This document shows positions 29,931 through 41,645 of a stretch of DNA of 64,000 nucleotides, one piece after another (the stretch's first letter is position 1; each line of letters starts with the position of its first letter). A program made the translations under genes and the position numbers. The stretch comes from Petrosia ficiformis (lineage: Eukaryota; Porifera; Demospongiae; Haplosclerida; Petrosiidae): the NCBI GenBank assembly GCA_947044365.1, contig OX345648.1, positions 61,001 through 125,000 of the forward strand, in the 5' to 3' direction. A model generated the notes under the pieces. It was not told the DNA's origin. It searched no databases and worked only from the letters and a program-made list of their open reading frames with translations.

Positions 29931-32900
29931 ATGATCATGGAAGGTGCCAGACCTATTGATAGTAGAGTGATTAGAGATACAAGGGCTGTCTTAATATCGT
30001 CTCATAAAGGAATATCTATCAGTCAGTTCTCTAAAGACTATCATAAGTTAGTAGGTCGTCCATTTCCTTATCGTGATTATGGATATCAATCAACTCAAGC
30101 CATGTTGAGAGCTATGGAAAAAGAGAGCATTGTTAGATTCACAAAAAGCAGTAATGTTAAAGATGGTGGATGGATAGTATTTGGTGTCCCTGATGATAAC
30201 CATTTCATGCCATCATGGGTGAAGAAGATCAGAAAGAAGGAACCATTAACACTTGATAGTAATGGTGATATACTGTTATTTGTACGATGGGAATATAGAC
30301 ATAAAAATAAATTATATAATCATTTAACAGTGAAGCAAAGAAAAGATAAGGTATATAACAATTGTATCATAATTATAATTTTACTGCTAGTCATTATAGC
30401 TCAGTAAATTAATGTCAAAAGCTGGTATTCCATTAGAAATTACAATAGCTGGTCCACAACACTCGTAAGTGGTGTCTACATGTAAATATATACATGTATA
30501 TAGTTAATATTGTTATTTTAGATTCGTCAGGTTTGGTTCCTGTGAAGAGGCAAGAAAAGCAATTGATATGTTTAATGAATATCAAATTAATGATATAGTA
30601 TATTACATACAACCTGCTGAACATGTGAAGAAGACTGCAACTAATAGGATGTCAAAACACAGTTTAGTAGGTGATATCTGTATTGAAGATATGTCACCAC
30701 CACCTTGGAAGAAAATATCACATGATACTATCACTCTATCACATAATTTTACCGTTCAGTCACACAATAGTCATGTGACTAATCAAATATCACCACCTTG
30801 GAAGAAAATATCTTGTGAGCCTACCACTCCATCACATGATCTCACTGTTCAGTCATATGACAGTCATGTGACTAATCAAATATCACATGATCTCACTGTT
30901 AAGTCACATGACGGTCATGTGATTAATGAGGACTATTATGATTCAGAGTCTGATGATGATGTGACATGGGATGAAACTCTGTTGTACAACCAAACATCAC
31001 ATGTATCACAAAATGGGATTAAGGATAAGGGATATGACCATATGTGGTCATCAGATATACTAACTAGATGTAATGGAGGGATATCATGGAATGAAAGGAT
31101 AAGTATACTATGTGGTGTGAGGACAGTAAGAATCACATCAGTCACTCCGTCCATGTGTTTTTGGGTACAGGTACTTAACACTCCTGAAGTATGTTCATAA
31201 TAATATCTGATTACACTTATTACATGTTTTAATTAAATAGATGGAGTGCTTTGTAGCTCTTGAAAACTACTTGAAAAACTATCGTCTACATCCATTAAAC
31301 CGTACTCCAAATCGTGGAGAGATCTATGCTACTAGCAGTGATATACCTCATCAAAGATGTTGTATATTACAAGAAGATGACACAGATGCAGTAGTATTTT
31401 ATTTAGACACTGGAGAAGTGAGTGTTGTATCAACATCCTCTTTATTAAATGTTCCAAAGTATTATGCTGAGTTTCCAATGATGGCTCTACCATGTATGAG
31501 TCAAGGTTGAGTTGTGTGTGTGTGTGTGTGTGTGTGTATAATAATAAATATATATTCTATTTTAGATGATAGCTTATTATCTCTTAATGATCATTCAATT
31601 ATTGATATATTAATGAAAAAACATTTAACTGTTGAAATCAGACCCCCTGTTAATGAGGTAATTAGTAATAAAAATAATTATTAATTTATGAATATTAATT
31701 ACTCATTATAGTGCTCTCTTCCTCTTCCTCTTCCTCTTGATATTCATTTTCATGATGACTTATTCTCTATGATTTCTGAGTTAACCACATCTGCTACATG
31801 CATGGCTTCACCTTCATCTTGTCCAAATACACCATCACATACCTTATATGGTAATGGAACCGTTTCACCAACTTCCATATATGGAAATAGTACTAGTCAC
31901 GTCTGTATTAAAAATTCAGGTAGCCAATGGATATTAAATAGTGCTAATCATAATGGATTAGTTCCTGTATATGTTAGTGAGGTTAGTAATACATGTATAT
32001 ATATATATATATATACATGTATAGTAATATATTACATGTAGGTAGTATCACCTGGCTTATTCTGGATTCAATTAACACAAGATCCATCTAGTGATATACA
32101 ATGGATTAGTAAAATGATTTCATCAGATAACACACCTCCTAAATTACAAGTATTATTAATTATAACAGACGATAATAATTATCATTAGTACTATATATAG
32201 GTTTGTCAAGGAGAAATGTATGCTTATAAAAATGAAGCAATGAACTACAGAGTTAAGATTGAAAGTATCAGTGAGAAAGGAGAACAGGTATAACTATACA
32301 CCATTATATACTGTTCATAAGATATATAATTACGTATATAGGCGAGTGTTTTATGTGTGGACACAGGAATACGATTACAAGTTTCTATTGTTCATCTTCA
32401 CACACTACCCTCCTCACTCGTACTCACACTTCTTCCGGCTCTTGCTTTACCATCATGTATCCATGGTATGGTACCAGTGAGAGAAGATAGACAATGGTGG
32501 ACACTTGATAATCAGTTGCTATGGAAACTAATAAGAAATAAAAATGTGTGTAGTTACAGTTATACCACATATTATATATAAAATGCTTACAAGGAAATTA
32601 TCTACATTTAGTGTGTGTATATATGTATGTATGTATGTATACATGTATTTATGTATGTATGTATACATGTATGTATGTATGTATGTATGTATGTATGTAT
32701 GTATGTATGTATGTATGTATGTATGTATTTTTTTCTATTTAGGTATATGTGAAGTTTATGGATAAAGGCACTTCGAATTCATTATTTCATAATACTAAGC
32801 TTGATTTAGATCCAATATCATTATTACTTTATCTTGATCCTGAGGGATGGGACAGTGTTACTGATCTACTGTTACAAGATGGACATTATGTTGATCTTGA

Positions 32901-32940
32901 CCCTGCAATTAAGGGTTTAAATGAACTGAAAATATATTAA
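29931..32940 (+). CDS. LOTUS (OST-HTH) plus Tudor domain protein, TDRD5/TDRD7-like
   Basis: The N-terminal LOTUS domain spans about residues 8-95 (RDTRAVLISSHKGISISQFSKDY...FPYRDYGYQSTQAMLRAM...GWIVFGVPD). A Ser/His-rich low-complexity stretch repeats SHDLTVQSHDSHVTNQIS-like units. At least two extended Tudor domains follow: one with VRITSVTPSMCFWVQV, GEIYATS, RCCILQEDDTDAVVFYLDTGE; another with VYVSEVVSPGLFWIQLTQD, GEMYAYKNEAMNYRVKIESIS, ASVLCVDTGIRL. This fold order is that of TDRD5/TDRD7, germ-granule proteins of the piRNA pathway, though those carry three LOTUS domains and I see one. Start: ATG 29931 or 29937. Introns contain a GT-repeat near 31516 and a TATG tract at 32620-32728. Confidence 0.85.
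32620..32728. repeat. (TATG)n tetranucleotide tract
   Basis: Tandem TATG units, almost uninterrupted from about 32656 on, lie in an intron of the LOTUS-Tudor gene. Related TATC/TATG tracts occur in introns of both STAT copies and of WDR19. Confidence 0.9.
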
Positions 32941-33093
32941 TCATTTCTGATGAAATTTAATTTTTTATTACCACACACAAAAAGGAAATACCAATTAAAT
33001 AATACATGTTACATCATATCCTAGTTTAAATTTATAAACAGGATTTAGTTTACTATATATATAACAGCATTTAGTTTAATATACATCGTAATA

Positions 33094-34569
33094 ATGTCAG
33101 TTAGAGTAGTGCATAAATTGTGGTGTACTAAACACCTCTTCAGTTGTTCAAGTCCAGTATCTACAGTGGTGAGATTTATTATATATATAATTATATATAC
33201 ATAATTATATATTTTTTAAATTAATTTTATTATTTTTGTAGATTGCAAATAAATTTTATTCAACTTCATCAGACAGTACTGATGAAGAAGAGAAGAGTAT
33301 CAAAAGTAATGGAGGTGTTCCTCATTTCAAGAGAAGTTCAATATTACATCCATTGTCACAACAAATTAATATGATCATGTATCAAAAATCATACACATTA
33401 CCTCATCCAATATGGTAAGCTGAAAGTGTTGTAGTTGTATATATATAATGTACATAATTATATATATATATATATACATATATATAATACAATTTTTGTT
33501 ATTTTATTTAATTAGGACAAAAGAAGAAATTGATAATATAGAAATTACACATATTCCTCCAGGAACCTATGTTGACAAGGTACATCAGATATTAGTCTCA
33601 TTCCCAAATCTAAAGCAAGCATGGGCATGGGCATGAGACTATCAGTCACCGCTATATGTCAGATCATTCTATTATCATTATAGCTCGCATATATTTCAGT
33701 ACAAAGTCTTCGTTTCCTTTTTGATATATTTTCTGGTTATACATGGGGTAAACTATGGGGTACTTTAGATGAAAAGAAATGGCTGACAAGAATAATCTTC
33801 TTAGAGACAGTAGCTGGTGTTCCTGGTATGATAGCAGCCATGACTAGACACCTCAGATCATTAAGAACATTGAATCGAGATTATGGATGGATACACACTC
33901 TACTAGGTATGTACAATTAATTAATATTTTGTAATTATGTAATTAATATGAATGGCTATAGAGGAAGCTGAGAATGAACGAATGCATTTATTGACAGCCC
34001 TTGTTCTCAGGAATCCTGGTCCTCTTTTCAAATGTTTAGTGATAGGAGTGCAAGGTTATCACATTCTGATAGGTGTTATGATATTCATTTATTAATCTTT
34101 TGCAGGTATATTTGTCTCAGTATTTTCAATAGCATATATAATAAGTCCAAGATTTTGTCATCGGTTTGTTGGGTATTTAGAAGAAGAGGCTGTAAAGACA
34201 TATACACATTGTCTAGAGGTATTTAGCTGGCCAGAATGTCTAATCCCTAAACCCTATGGGATTAGACATTCTGGGAATTAACCATCATTAGATTGTGTAG
34301 AAATACATTTTTACTGTTAATAGTGTATTGACAATGGAGATCTCAAAATGTGGGCTCAGATGCCAGCTCCACCAATTGCTAAAGAATACTGGAAACTCTC
34401 TGTGAGTATTTGCATGGTATTCTACAACATTTCAACATGCCACACCCCCTTTTAGAACAATGCTATGATGAGAGATGTTATATCAGTCATCCGTGCTGAT
34501 GAAGCACATCATCGTCTAGTAAACCACACTCTATCATCAATAAAACAAAGTAAACAGAATCCATTTTAG
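33094..34569 (+). CDS. AOX: Mitochondrial alternative oxidase
   Basis: The start [20 protein letters not shown] looks like a mitochondrial presequence. The diiron motifs appear in order: [19 protein letters not shown] (LETVA), [15 protein letters not shown] (NERMHL), [13 protein letters not shown] (LEEEA) and [16 protein letters not shown] (RADEAHH). Together they supply the four Glu and two His iron ligands. AOX oxidises ubiquinol directly with O2, bypassing complexes III and IV; it is known in several invertebrate groups including sponges. MSVRV... at 33094 is the only suitable ATG; the stop TAG is at 34567-34569. The intron after [14 protein letters not shown] contains a perfect 17-bp inverted repeat starting 12 bp past the donor. 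Confidence 0.96.
34231..34274. repeat. Perfect 17-bp inverted repeat in an AOX intron
   Basis: The left arm CCAGAATGTCTAATCCC (34231-34247) is the exact reverse complement of the right arm at 34258-34274, with a 10-nt loop. It begins 12 bp after the intron's GT. In RNA it would make a stable hairpin close to the 5' splice site; it could also be a small foldback element. Confidence 0.9.
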
Positions 34570-34679
34570 TTATATTGCTCTGCAGAATCATGCTGTAATG
34601 TTGTATTATTTAAATTTTTGTTATCTTGTTTTTACAAATTAATTAATTGGTGGGCAGGGCTAATTAATAGATAACTGTG

Positions 34680-35060
34680 ATGAGTGGATCAATGATATTG
34701 AGATCAAGAAATATATTTTCTTGTCATTATACCACATCAAATGTTACTCAAGTGACATGGTTAAAAAAATGGGGTCGTAGAGATATGAAAAGAAGACAGA
34801 TGGTAGCTCAAAATGAAGATGAACGACTACGATTACGTATGTTAAAAAAGACCACCATGTTGCCATCTCTAGTAGTATCAAAGGCTACCAGTGATCTTCA
34901 ATCCATGTTAAGAGATGGATGTGTTACTAGAATACGAAATAGATGTGTTATAACAGATCGCCCAAGAGGTGTAGTGAAACAATTTAGACTGGCAAGACAC
35001 AAATTTCGTCAGATTGCAGATAAGGGTCTCATACCTGGTATGCAACGGTCGTCATGGTAA
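34680..35060 (+). CDS. MRPS14: Mitochondrial ribosomal protein uS14m
   Basis: A single uninterrupted 126-residue frame. The basic, Ser/Thr-rich N-terminus suits mitochondrial import. The core WGRRDMKRRQMVAQNEDERLRLRMLKKTTMLP and the C-terminal CVTRIRNRCVITDRPRGVVKQFRLARHKFRQIADKGLIPGMQRSSW pattern match the S14 signature (RxRxRC...GRPRG...RxxFR). They end in W as in the family. It lacks the CxxC zinc pairs of some bacterial S14 proteins, as is normal for mitochondrial versions. The ATG is at 34680; the GTG three bases upstream is not needed. It is one of very few intron-free genes in the window. The stop is 71 bp from the stop of the convergent PH-domain gene. Confidence 0.93.
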   Translation: MSGSMILRSRNIFSCHYTTSNVTQVTWLKKWGRRDMKRRQMVAQNEDERLRLRMLKKTTMLPSLVVSKATSDLQSMLRDGCVTRIRNRCVITDRPRGVVKQFRLARHKFRQIADKGLIPGMQRSSW

Positions 35061-35131
35061 CAATATCGAATTATAATTATATAACATTCATAATAAAAAT
35101 ATATAATCATATTTCACATTATTAATTAATG

Positions 35132-36302
35132 TCATTCAAAATTATTTGGTGAACTCATTATTAACATATCGGAATAAGAGGCTTGCGTTGAATTCGATGG
35201 AATTGAGTTACAAGAAAAAGCATTAACTAAATTCCAACCATGTTGAGTGAAGAGGTTCAACACTGTTGTGTGTGAGGTAGATAATTCAGCAAACCTAAAT
35301 AAATAACAATTATACAAGTCATGTGACAGGTCACATGCACTCACCACCCTCTATTGTCTTGTACAATTTTTCCAGTAACACTATTAGTAAGTTGCATCAT
35401 TAATTCAGTGCCTACATTTCCATTAATTCGTATACCAGGTTTAGCACCATAAAATATTTCCACACTAGTATACTTTAGCGGTGATATTATTGGATCTGTA
35501 GAGTCAATATAAATTATAAATTTGATAATAGACATACATTACCTTCACTATGAGCTGAAAGTAATTCTTTAATTCTTGTTATCCATTCATCCTACAAATT
35601 AAACATCATGTATATGATTATACACATTAAGTCAACTAACTCTCTTTGCAATGGAAGCAGCATTGAATACAAATGTTCTGCCTTTAGTTACAATCTTGAA
35701 TGTAAAACCATGCTATTAATTAACTAAAAATAAACAATATTTGATTACATTACAACACGTTTTACTTTAGAAATGTCCTTTTGAGCTTCTTCAAAATCTT
35801 CTGATACCTCTTCAATATCTTCAGCATATATAATCCCAGCTGGAGTATTATCCTGCATACCGAGGAGTTAATTAACTAATTACATGTTTATTAAAAAAGT
35901 TACCGAATCTGTTTTGAAATACCGAAACATATTGTCACTAAGTATACACCATCTATTCTTCCATCCCTATATATATATATATAGTAGATAGAGAATATAA
36001 TTAGCTCAAGGTATACCCTATAAATGCACAAATTATTATAGAAACCTCATTACCACACAATATTACTATAGTCAATAATTATAACAACTTTGTACAAAAA
36101 TTGTAATTCAATGACATTCTTGCATTCCACAAATATTTTAAATCTGGTTGATCTTATAGATCTATATAATATATAATATATATATAATACCTTAGTGGCA
36201 TCCAAGCCCCCTCTTTTCTCAACCCATCCACTCATAGTCACATTTTTAGCCTATAGTAAATACCAGCTATTTAAGATCTTGTTTCAAAATGCTACTTACC
36301 AT
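35132..36302 (-). CDS. Small PH-domain protein with an uncharacterised C-terminal domain
   Basis: About seven exons encode roughly 215 residues. The PH domain covers about residues 7-110: MSGWVEKRGGLDATKGWKNRWCIL, FRYFKTDS, GFTFKIVTKGRTFVFNA and the closing DEWITRIKELL with its conserved Trp. The second half has SVEIFYGAKPGIRINGNVG, GWFAELSTSHTTVLNLFTQHGW and YSDMLIMSSPNNFE; I do not recognise it. PH domains mostly bind phosphoinositides or proteins, so a membrane-linked adaptor role is inference. The ATG at 36302-36300 is the last codon of its exon, directly abutting the donor GTAAGT. That exon resembles a tRNA-derived element. It is divergent from STAT copy 1 and convergent with MRPS14. Confidence 0.8.
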
Positions 36303-36371
36303 CTCCTGGGGTTCGAACGATCACAACTTCACCTATCTCCAAATGGTCAACCACTCCCCCACTCTCATGAT
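36300..36371 (-). mobile_element. Possible tRNA-derived (SINE-like) sequence forming the first exon of the PH gene
   Basis: On the minus strand, GGGGGAGTGGTTGACC looks like a tRNA D-arm with Pol III A-box. GTTCGAACCCC, about 35 nt later, looks like a T-arm B-box. Between them is GAAGTTG, also seen in the clearer SINE at 45800. There is no good acceptor stem, so a functional tRNA is unlikely. The ATG used by the PH gene lies immediately after the T-arm-like part. Confidence 0.4.
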
Positions 36372-36759
36372 TATATTTAGTACCACGTGGTATAACTTTA
36401 ATAATGTTAATATTTGCGATCACGTGATATTCCAATTAAACGAAATTAATTCTTAGAAGAGAGAGCATGTCTTTAAGAAGAATACTGTAAAAGAGAAAGA
36501 AATCTTTTAGATGTGAGTTCCTGGAGTAAAGGATACACAAGAAGGACTAATTACATATTAGGGACAGTTTTAAACAGAATTTATTGTACAAATGCCCCTA
36601 CACACTAACTGTTACACACTTCCTGATATTTCAAGATAACTCCAACTGTCTACTTGTTTTAAGCATATCCAAGGTACAGGATAAAGTCTCTATCTTCTAA
36701 GTGAGTCACTATTTATCTGCTAATAGTGATCATTATAATCTTATCTTCAAAGTGTAGTA
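36303..36759. promoter_or_regulatory. Divergent promoter of PH gene and STAT copy 1
   Basis: 457 bp between ATGs. CACGTG occurs at 36384-36389 and 36421-36426. The segment from the second box (ATCACGTGATA, then AATTAA.CGAAATTA) is repeated before STAT copy 2 at 40911. So the duplication took in this promoter. A non-coding STAT 5' exon is likely between 36470 and 36560, because a splice-acceptor-like TCTTCAAAG precedes the coding ATG. Confidence 0.5.
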
Positions 36760-39700
36760 ATGGCATTGTGGGAGAAGAGTCAACGTCTACAAGGTCCTTT
36801 ACTAGAACAGATGAAACAGTTATATGGACCTCAATTTCCTATTGAAGTACGTCACTACTTGGCAAATTGGATTGAGGCACAATCATGGTATGAACTATAT
36901 GTAGTATGCAAACGTACTTAATTGTGTGTAATATTAGGAGTGATATAGATCCAGATAATGTTACTCATGAACCTAATGCTAGGAGATTATTTGAAGCAAT
37001 GTTAATAGCTTTGCAAGAGGTACATCTATCAGTTTATCTATCTAGCTATCTATCTATCTATCTATTTCAGTTAATATCTACATATTCTGCTAACTTCATT
37101 ACTAGAACTCAATTAGAAGCTCTGTTTGCTCATATGAAGGTCAGTTAGTAGTTTATTCAATTATAATATATTAATGTGTTTATTTATATAATAGGGAGAA
37201 TACATTCACCGTCCTCTTGAACTAGTTCGTGTTGTACAGATCTGTTTGATAACTGAGGCTGAACTTGTCAAGAAACAGGAAGATTTGAGTGTTAGTATAT
37301 TCAATTAATTTGTTTGGTATAATTATATTAACTCCATTAATTATATACTAGACACCTTCACTAATACAATCAAACAGTAAATCCAGTCAAATTCAACAAC
37401 TTGTTCAAAATGTTATTGCTAGAACAGAGGTACTGTCTGTCTATCTATCTATGTATGTATCTCTCTATCATTCCATATATATATATCTATTCATGATCAG
37501 GGTATGGAGACAATGTATAGAAACTTGTCTGCTAAACATGAGTCATTTCAAATCCATTATCAGGAGTCTTGTCGTTTAGATAGTAAGTTCCTCTGTATTG
37601 ATATTCCACAGTGATCCTATCTTCTCTTTCAGTGGTTTTACAACAAGGTGGTGTACCTTCAGATCAAGTTGGTAAATATAGAGATCGTAAGCAATTAGTG
37701 GACCAAATTATTGCAAAAGATGCAGATGAGATTAAAAGAACTGTTGAAGTGAGTTAACAACTCTTCATCTGATCATACTATAATAAATCTGTACTTTAGG
37801 ATCTTGTTCAACGATTCATGGAGTGTTTGGAAGAGGTTGGACGTCTCCAACATTTGGTAGTAGCTGGAGAGTTATCCAGTTGGAAACAGAACCAAAGACT
37901 CTTCTCTTGGGAAGATGATGCTGCTAGAGTAGAGTTGAATAATATACAAAGATGGTTTGAGTCATTAGCTGAATTACTATGGCGACTGAGACAGCTTGGA
38001 AAACAGGTTTGACTGGAGATATAGATATTGTGTGTGTGTAATGTATAATACTAAACACAGCTTGAAATAACTCGAAGTCGTTCCAATTTACCTATTTTAC
38101 AACAAGTGAATCAGTTTGGTGCTTTGGCTCAACATATCACTAAACTATTGGAAGAACTTATCACAGAGTAAGCCACACCCACAATATCGTATTAATTATA
38201 TTGATTATTATTATAGGAGTTTTGTATTAGAGAAACAACCACCTCAAGTTATAAAGACATCTAACAGGTTCGCTGCAACTATTAGGTGAGTTTATAAACA
38301 TTAATAAATTATTAATTATTAATTGGTTTCCATGACTACAAAGACTTCTGGTCGGTAGTAAATTACAGGTTCATTTGAGTGTTCCAGAAGTTGTAGCTTC
38401 AATTATAAAGTAAGTGTTACTATTTATAAGTAACAGTGATTTGATTATTAATAAATTACAGTGAGAAACAAGCAAAGAGCTTAATGACTGATCCTTCAAA
38501 ACAGTAAGTTCCTATAATTAGATATAATATGGTATTTAAATTGACTTCTCTCCAAGGATTACAAGTTCATTTTCATCTGGAGAGATTCTTAATAATCAGA
38601 AGGCCATGGAGTATAATGCTCAAACTGGTGTTCTTCAATGTAATTTTAATTACATGCAATTGAGACGTATTAAAAGAAATACTGATAGGAAAGCAACAGA
38701 GATTGTAATGGAAGAGAAGTTCACTCTTCTGTTTCGATCCAAGTTTTCAATAGCAGGAGGAGAGCTTGATATACCTGTAATGGTGAGTAAACACATTTAA
38801 AATTTATCTATTTATGTATCTATCTATTTATGTATGTATGTATGTATGTATGTATGTATCTATCTATCTATCTATTTATGTATGTATGTATGTATGTATG
38901 TATCTATCTATCTATCTATCTATTTATGTATGTATGTTTGTATGTATGTATGTATGTATATAGTGTCAATCATTACCAGTAGTAGTTATAGTACATGTCA
39001 CTCAACAACCTGCTGCTGAAGCTACTATATTTTGGGATAATTCATTTTCTGAACTTGTAAGTTACTCAATCACCTATCTTCATTATTAATTAATGTGTTA
39101 TTATAATTATAGAATAGAGAACCATTTATTGTTCCAGAAGTTGTTCCCTGGTCGAGGGTAGCTGAAGCTCTCAATCATTTCTTTCATGCTCATACTGGAC
39201 GTGGTCTAACACAACAGAACCTGGACTATTTGGGTCGTAAATTAATGGGTTTAGGTAGGTGTGGTCATATTAACTATTATATTGTATATAATATATTTAT
39301 TGTTTAGCTCCAGAAGAAGACATAAGTCAAATGTCTGTTACTAGGCAACAGATGTGTCGAGATCAGTTAAAAAGTCGTACATTTACATTTTGGGAGTGGT
39401 TTTATAAACATCTTGATCTTATTAAAAGTACGCTAAAGAGAGAATGGGTTGAAGGGTATGTTATGTGTTTGTTCATTTCTTCATATTAATATGTTTTATT
39501 ATTATAGGCTCATAGAAGGGTTTATGGATAAACAAGAAGCTCAGAATGTACTGATGCAAGTTCAACAAGGAACATTTCTTGTTAGATTTTCTGATTCAGA
39601 AGCTGGGGGTGTGTCTGTCACATGGGTCTCAGGTTAGAGTTGAATTCCTGTAGTATTAATTATAGTTATATATATTACAGATAATGATGCTGGGGATAAA

Positions 39701-40691
39701 CAGATATTTCGTTTAGCTCCATGGGGTAAACATGATCTCTCCATCAGATCATTCGCAGATAGGTATTTCGATGACATCATGATATCACTCAACACAAGAG
39801 CATTACCGTGACATCATTCAACATCATAAAGCATCATAATGATGTCATTAACATCATTATGACATCACTATTATCATCAGTCACCAGGCATCACCAAGAC
39901 ATCACACAACATCATAAAGCATCATAATTACATGACTTAACATCATAAAGTATCATCATGACATCACTCAATATCATAAAGTGTCATCATGACATCACAC
40001 ATCATAAAGTGTCATCATGACATCACTCAGACATCATTTTATCATGCTCTTCGCAGGTTATATGATTTAAATCATCTTGTCTTTTTGTATCCTAATCGAC
40101 TAAAAGATGAAGTCTTTGGTCCTTACTATTCACCACAACGTATGTATACTCTAAATATACATTTATCTATCTATTTATCTTTGTTGCTTCTAAAAGGTAC
40201 TGATGTTAGAGGTGATGGGTATCTTGATTCCGTTGTTAAAATATTTATGCCAGGAAGTCATACGAGGTATGTTGGTTTTAGTATGTATGTGTGTGTAATT
40301 ATAATACTATGTATGTATGGATATATCTATTTAAGTATGCTATTTATACAGGAACACTATGAGTAATCCAGCAAGTCCTGCTCCCTCCCTTTACTCATTC
40401 ACAGCTGGTGTAAGTTACTAATATAGTAATTAATTAATAATAATAAGTGTCCATTCTATAGACACCTAATCCTCGTTCACCATTCTCTACAATGAGTACT
40501 ACAGTAAGATAGATTATTCATTAATAATTATTAACTCATCACATATTTATTACATCCAGTCTTCACAATATAATGGAACTGTTCTAACTCCAGATATTGA
40601 CATGAGGTTACCTGATTTGGGTCCTACTTTAGGTCTACAGCATCCCACTTACGATGATCTCTTTGACTCTTCTCTGCCTCCACCCTCTTAA
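36760..40691 (+). CDS. STAT: STAT transcription factor, copy 1
   Basis: About 22 exons. The N-domain has [26 protein letters not shown]. The coiled-coil has [25 protein letters not shown] and [15 protein letters not shown]. The DNA-binding part has [45 protein letters not shown] and [14 protein letters not shown] linker with [22 protein letters not shown] precedes the SH2 domain, [21 protein letters not shown] (phosphotyrosine-binding Arg), [23 protein letters not shown] holds the likely phosphorylated Tyr. The C-terminal activation segment is short and acidic: [32 protein letters not shown]. Layout and WIEAQSW are nearest STAT5/6. STATs are activated by tyrosine phosphorylation, dimerise through SH2 and move to the nucleus. 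Confidence 0.95.
38810..38962. repeat. TATC/TATG microsatellite in a STAT copy 1 intron
   Basis: Alternating blocks of TATC and TATG units. The same compound tract is found in the equivalent intron of STAT copy 2 (44172-44282), showing that it predates the gene duplication. Confidence 0.9.
39765..40055. repeat. ATCATGACATCA-based minisatellite in a STAT copy 1 intron
   Basis: Degenerate tandem units of roughly 27-35 bp built on CATCATGACATCACTCAACA and CATAAAG fill the intron between the exon ending CFADR/SFADR and [17 protein letters not shown] is itself close to an AP-1/CRE half-site and would occur many times. In copy 2 the same intron has only a short remnant (about 45100-45160) plus a different repeat. 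Confidence 0.8.
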
Positions 40692-41645
40692 TACATGATT
40701 ATCATGTGCTTTTCTCTGTTATAATTATTTTTGTAATTTGGTAATGAAACAATATCCGCAAGCATCTTGTCTTCAGTTCGTTATTTTTAAAATTTTTTGG
40801 AGTAATTGAATTTTTTTGTAATTAGTTAAAATCACTATTTTTCTCCAAGTAAAGGATGTGGTTTATAATTACATGTGATTCTAAGATAAATAGACAATAA
40901 TTAAATTCTTATCACGTGATACTCTAATTAAGCGAAATTATCAAGAAGTTTAGTAACTAATTTTTACTTGGAAGTGCAGCATGTCGACTGTCTTCCTAGA
41001 AGGATAATGTGTACAGGAAAAGTGTTACTGTATAATGAGTTCATCCGTTCTGAGAGCATATGATACACAGAAAACAAGATTAACTAAACCAGACTTTACC
41101 AAAAGGAATTAACTAAACGTTTTAGTTGTACTTCAATATTAATATCTACTTGTTCTAACAGTTTTACTAAAGTATCTACTATTCATGTGAGTTACTAAAC
41201 TACCTGTAGTCTATAATGTACTAATTATGTTACCATAGCAACCAATTTTGGTGGCCATTTATAACTTGACCCTCCCCTCCCCCAGGTAATAAAGAATATG
41301 ACATTCTCTCTATCTTACAAATTATATACATACCTATATAGACTATGTTACCATAGCAACCAAATTTGGTGGCCATTTATAACTTGACCCTTCCTTCCCC
41401 CAGGTAGTGACATTCTCTCTATCTTATATAGACTATGTTACCATAGCAACCCTTTTTTGAGCCAATGATTATCAAATGCTATACACTTCATTTTTGTACT
41501 CATTAATTATTATAATTATCTGTAATCCCATCTTTACCAATTATGTAGTTATAATTACCTTATAATTATATATTTATGAAGAGTGACCCCATTATGTAAA
41601 TCTGATCACATGGTTGTTATTATATATTATTTTCAAAGTGTAACA
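40692..41645. promoter_or_regulatory. 954-bp spacer between the STAT copies
   Basis: It contains a duplicated CACGTG promoter element (40913-40918), a presumed non-coding first exon near 40960-41130, and three repeats at 41229-41450 that each carry an X-box. Short AT-rich sequence follows up to the ATG at 41646. No coding sequence is recognised. Confidence 0.6.
41229..41450. repeat. Triplicated ~90-118-bp repeat with perfect X-boxes upstream of STAT copy 2
   Basis: GTTACCATAGCAAC occurs at 41229-41242, 41347-41360 and 41437-41450. The first two are each followed by GGTGGCCATTTATAACTTGA and a C-rich CCCCCAGGTA segment with CATTCTCTCTATCTTA. The third copy is truncated just after the X-box. 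GTTACC-AT-AGCAAC fits the RFX X-box consensus perfectly. No equivalent was seen before copy 1. Confidence 0.85.

Noticed and set aside
33980..34226. A 64-codon frame within AOX as a separate gene
   Set aside because: Shadow frame across AOX exons and introns.
36300..36371. A functional tRNA gene on the minus strand
   Set aside because: D-arm- and T-arm-like pieces exist but no pairing acceptor stem could be built; kept only as a possible tRNA-derived element.
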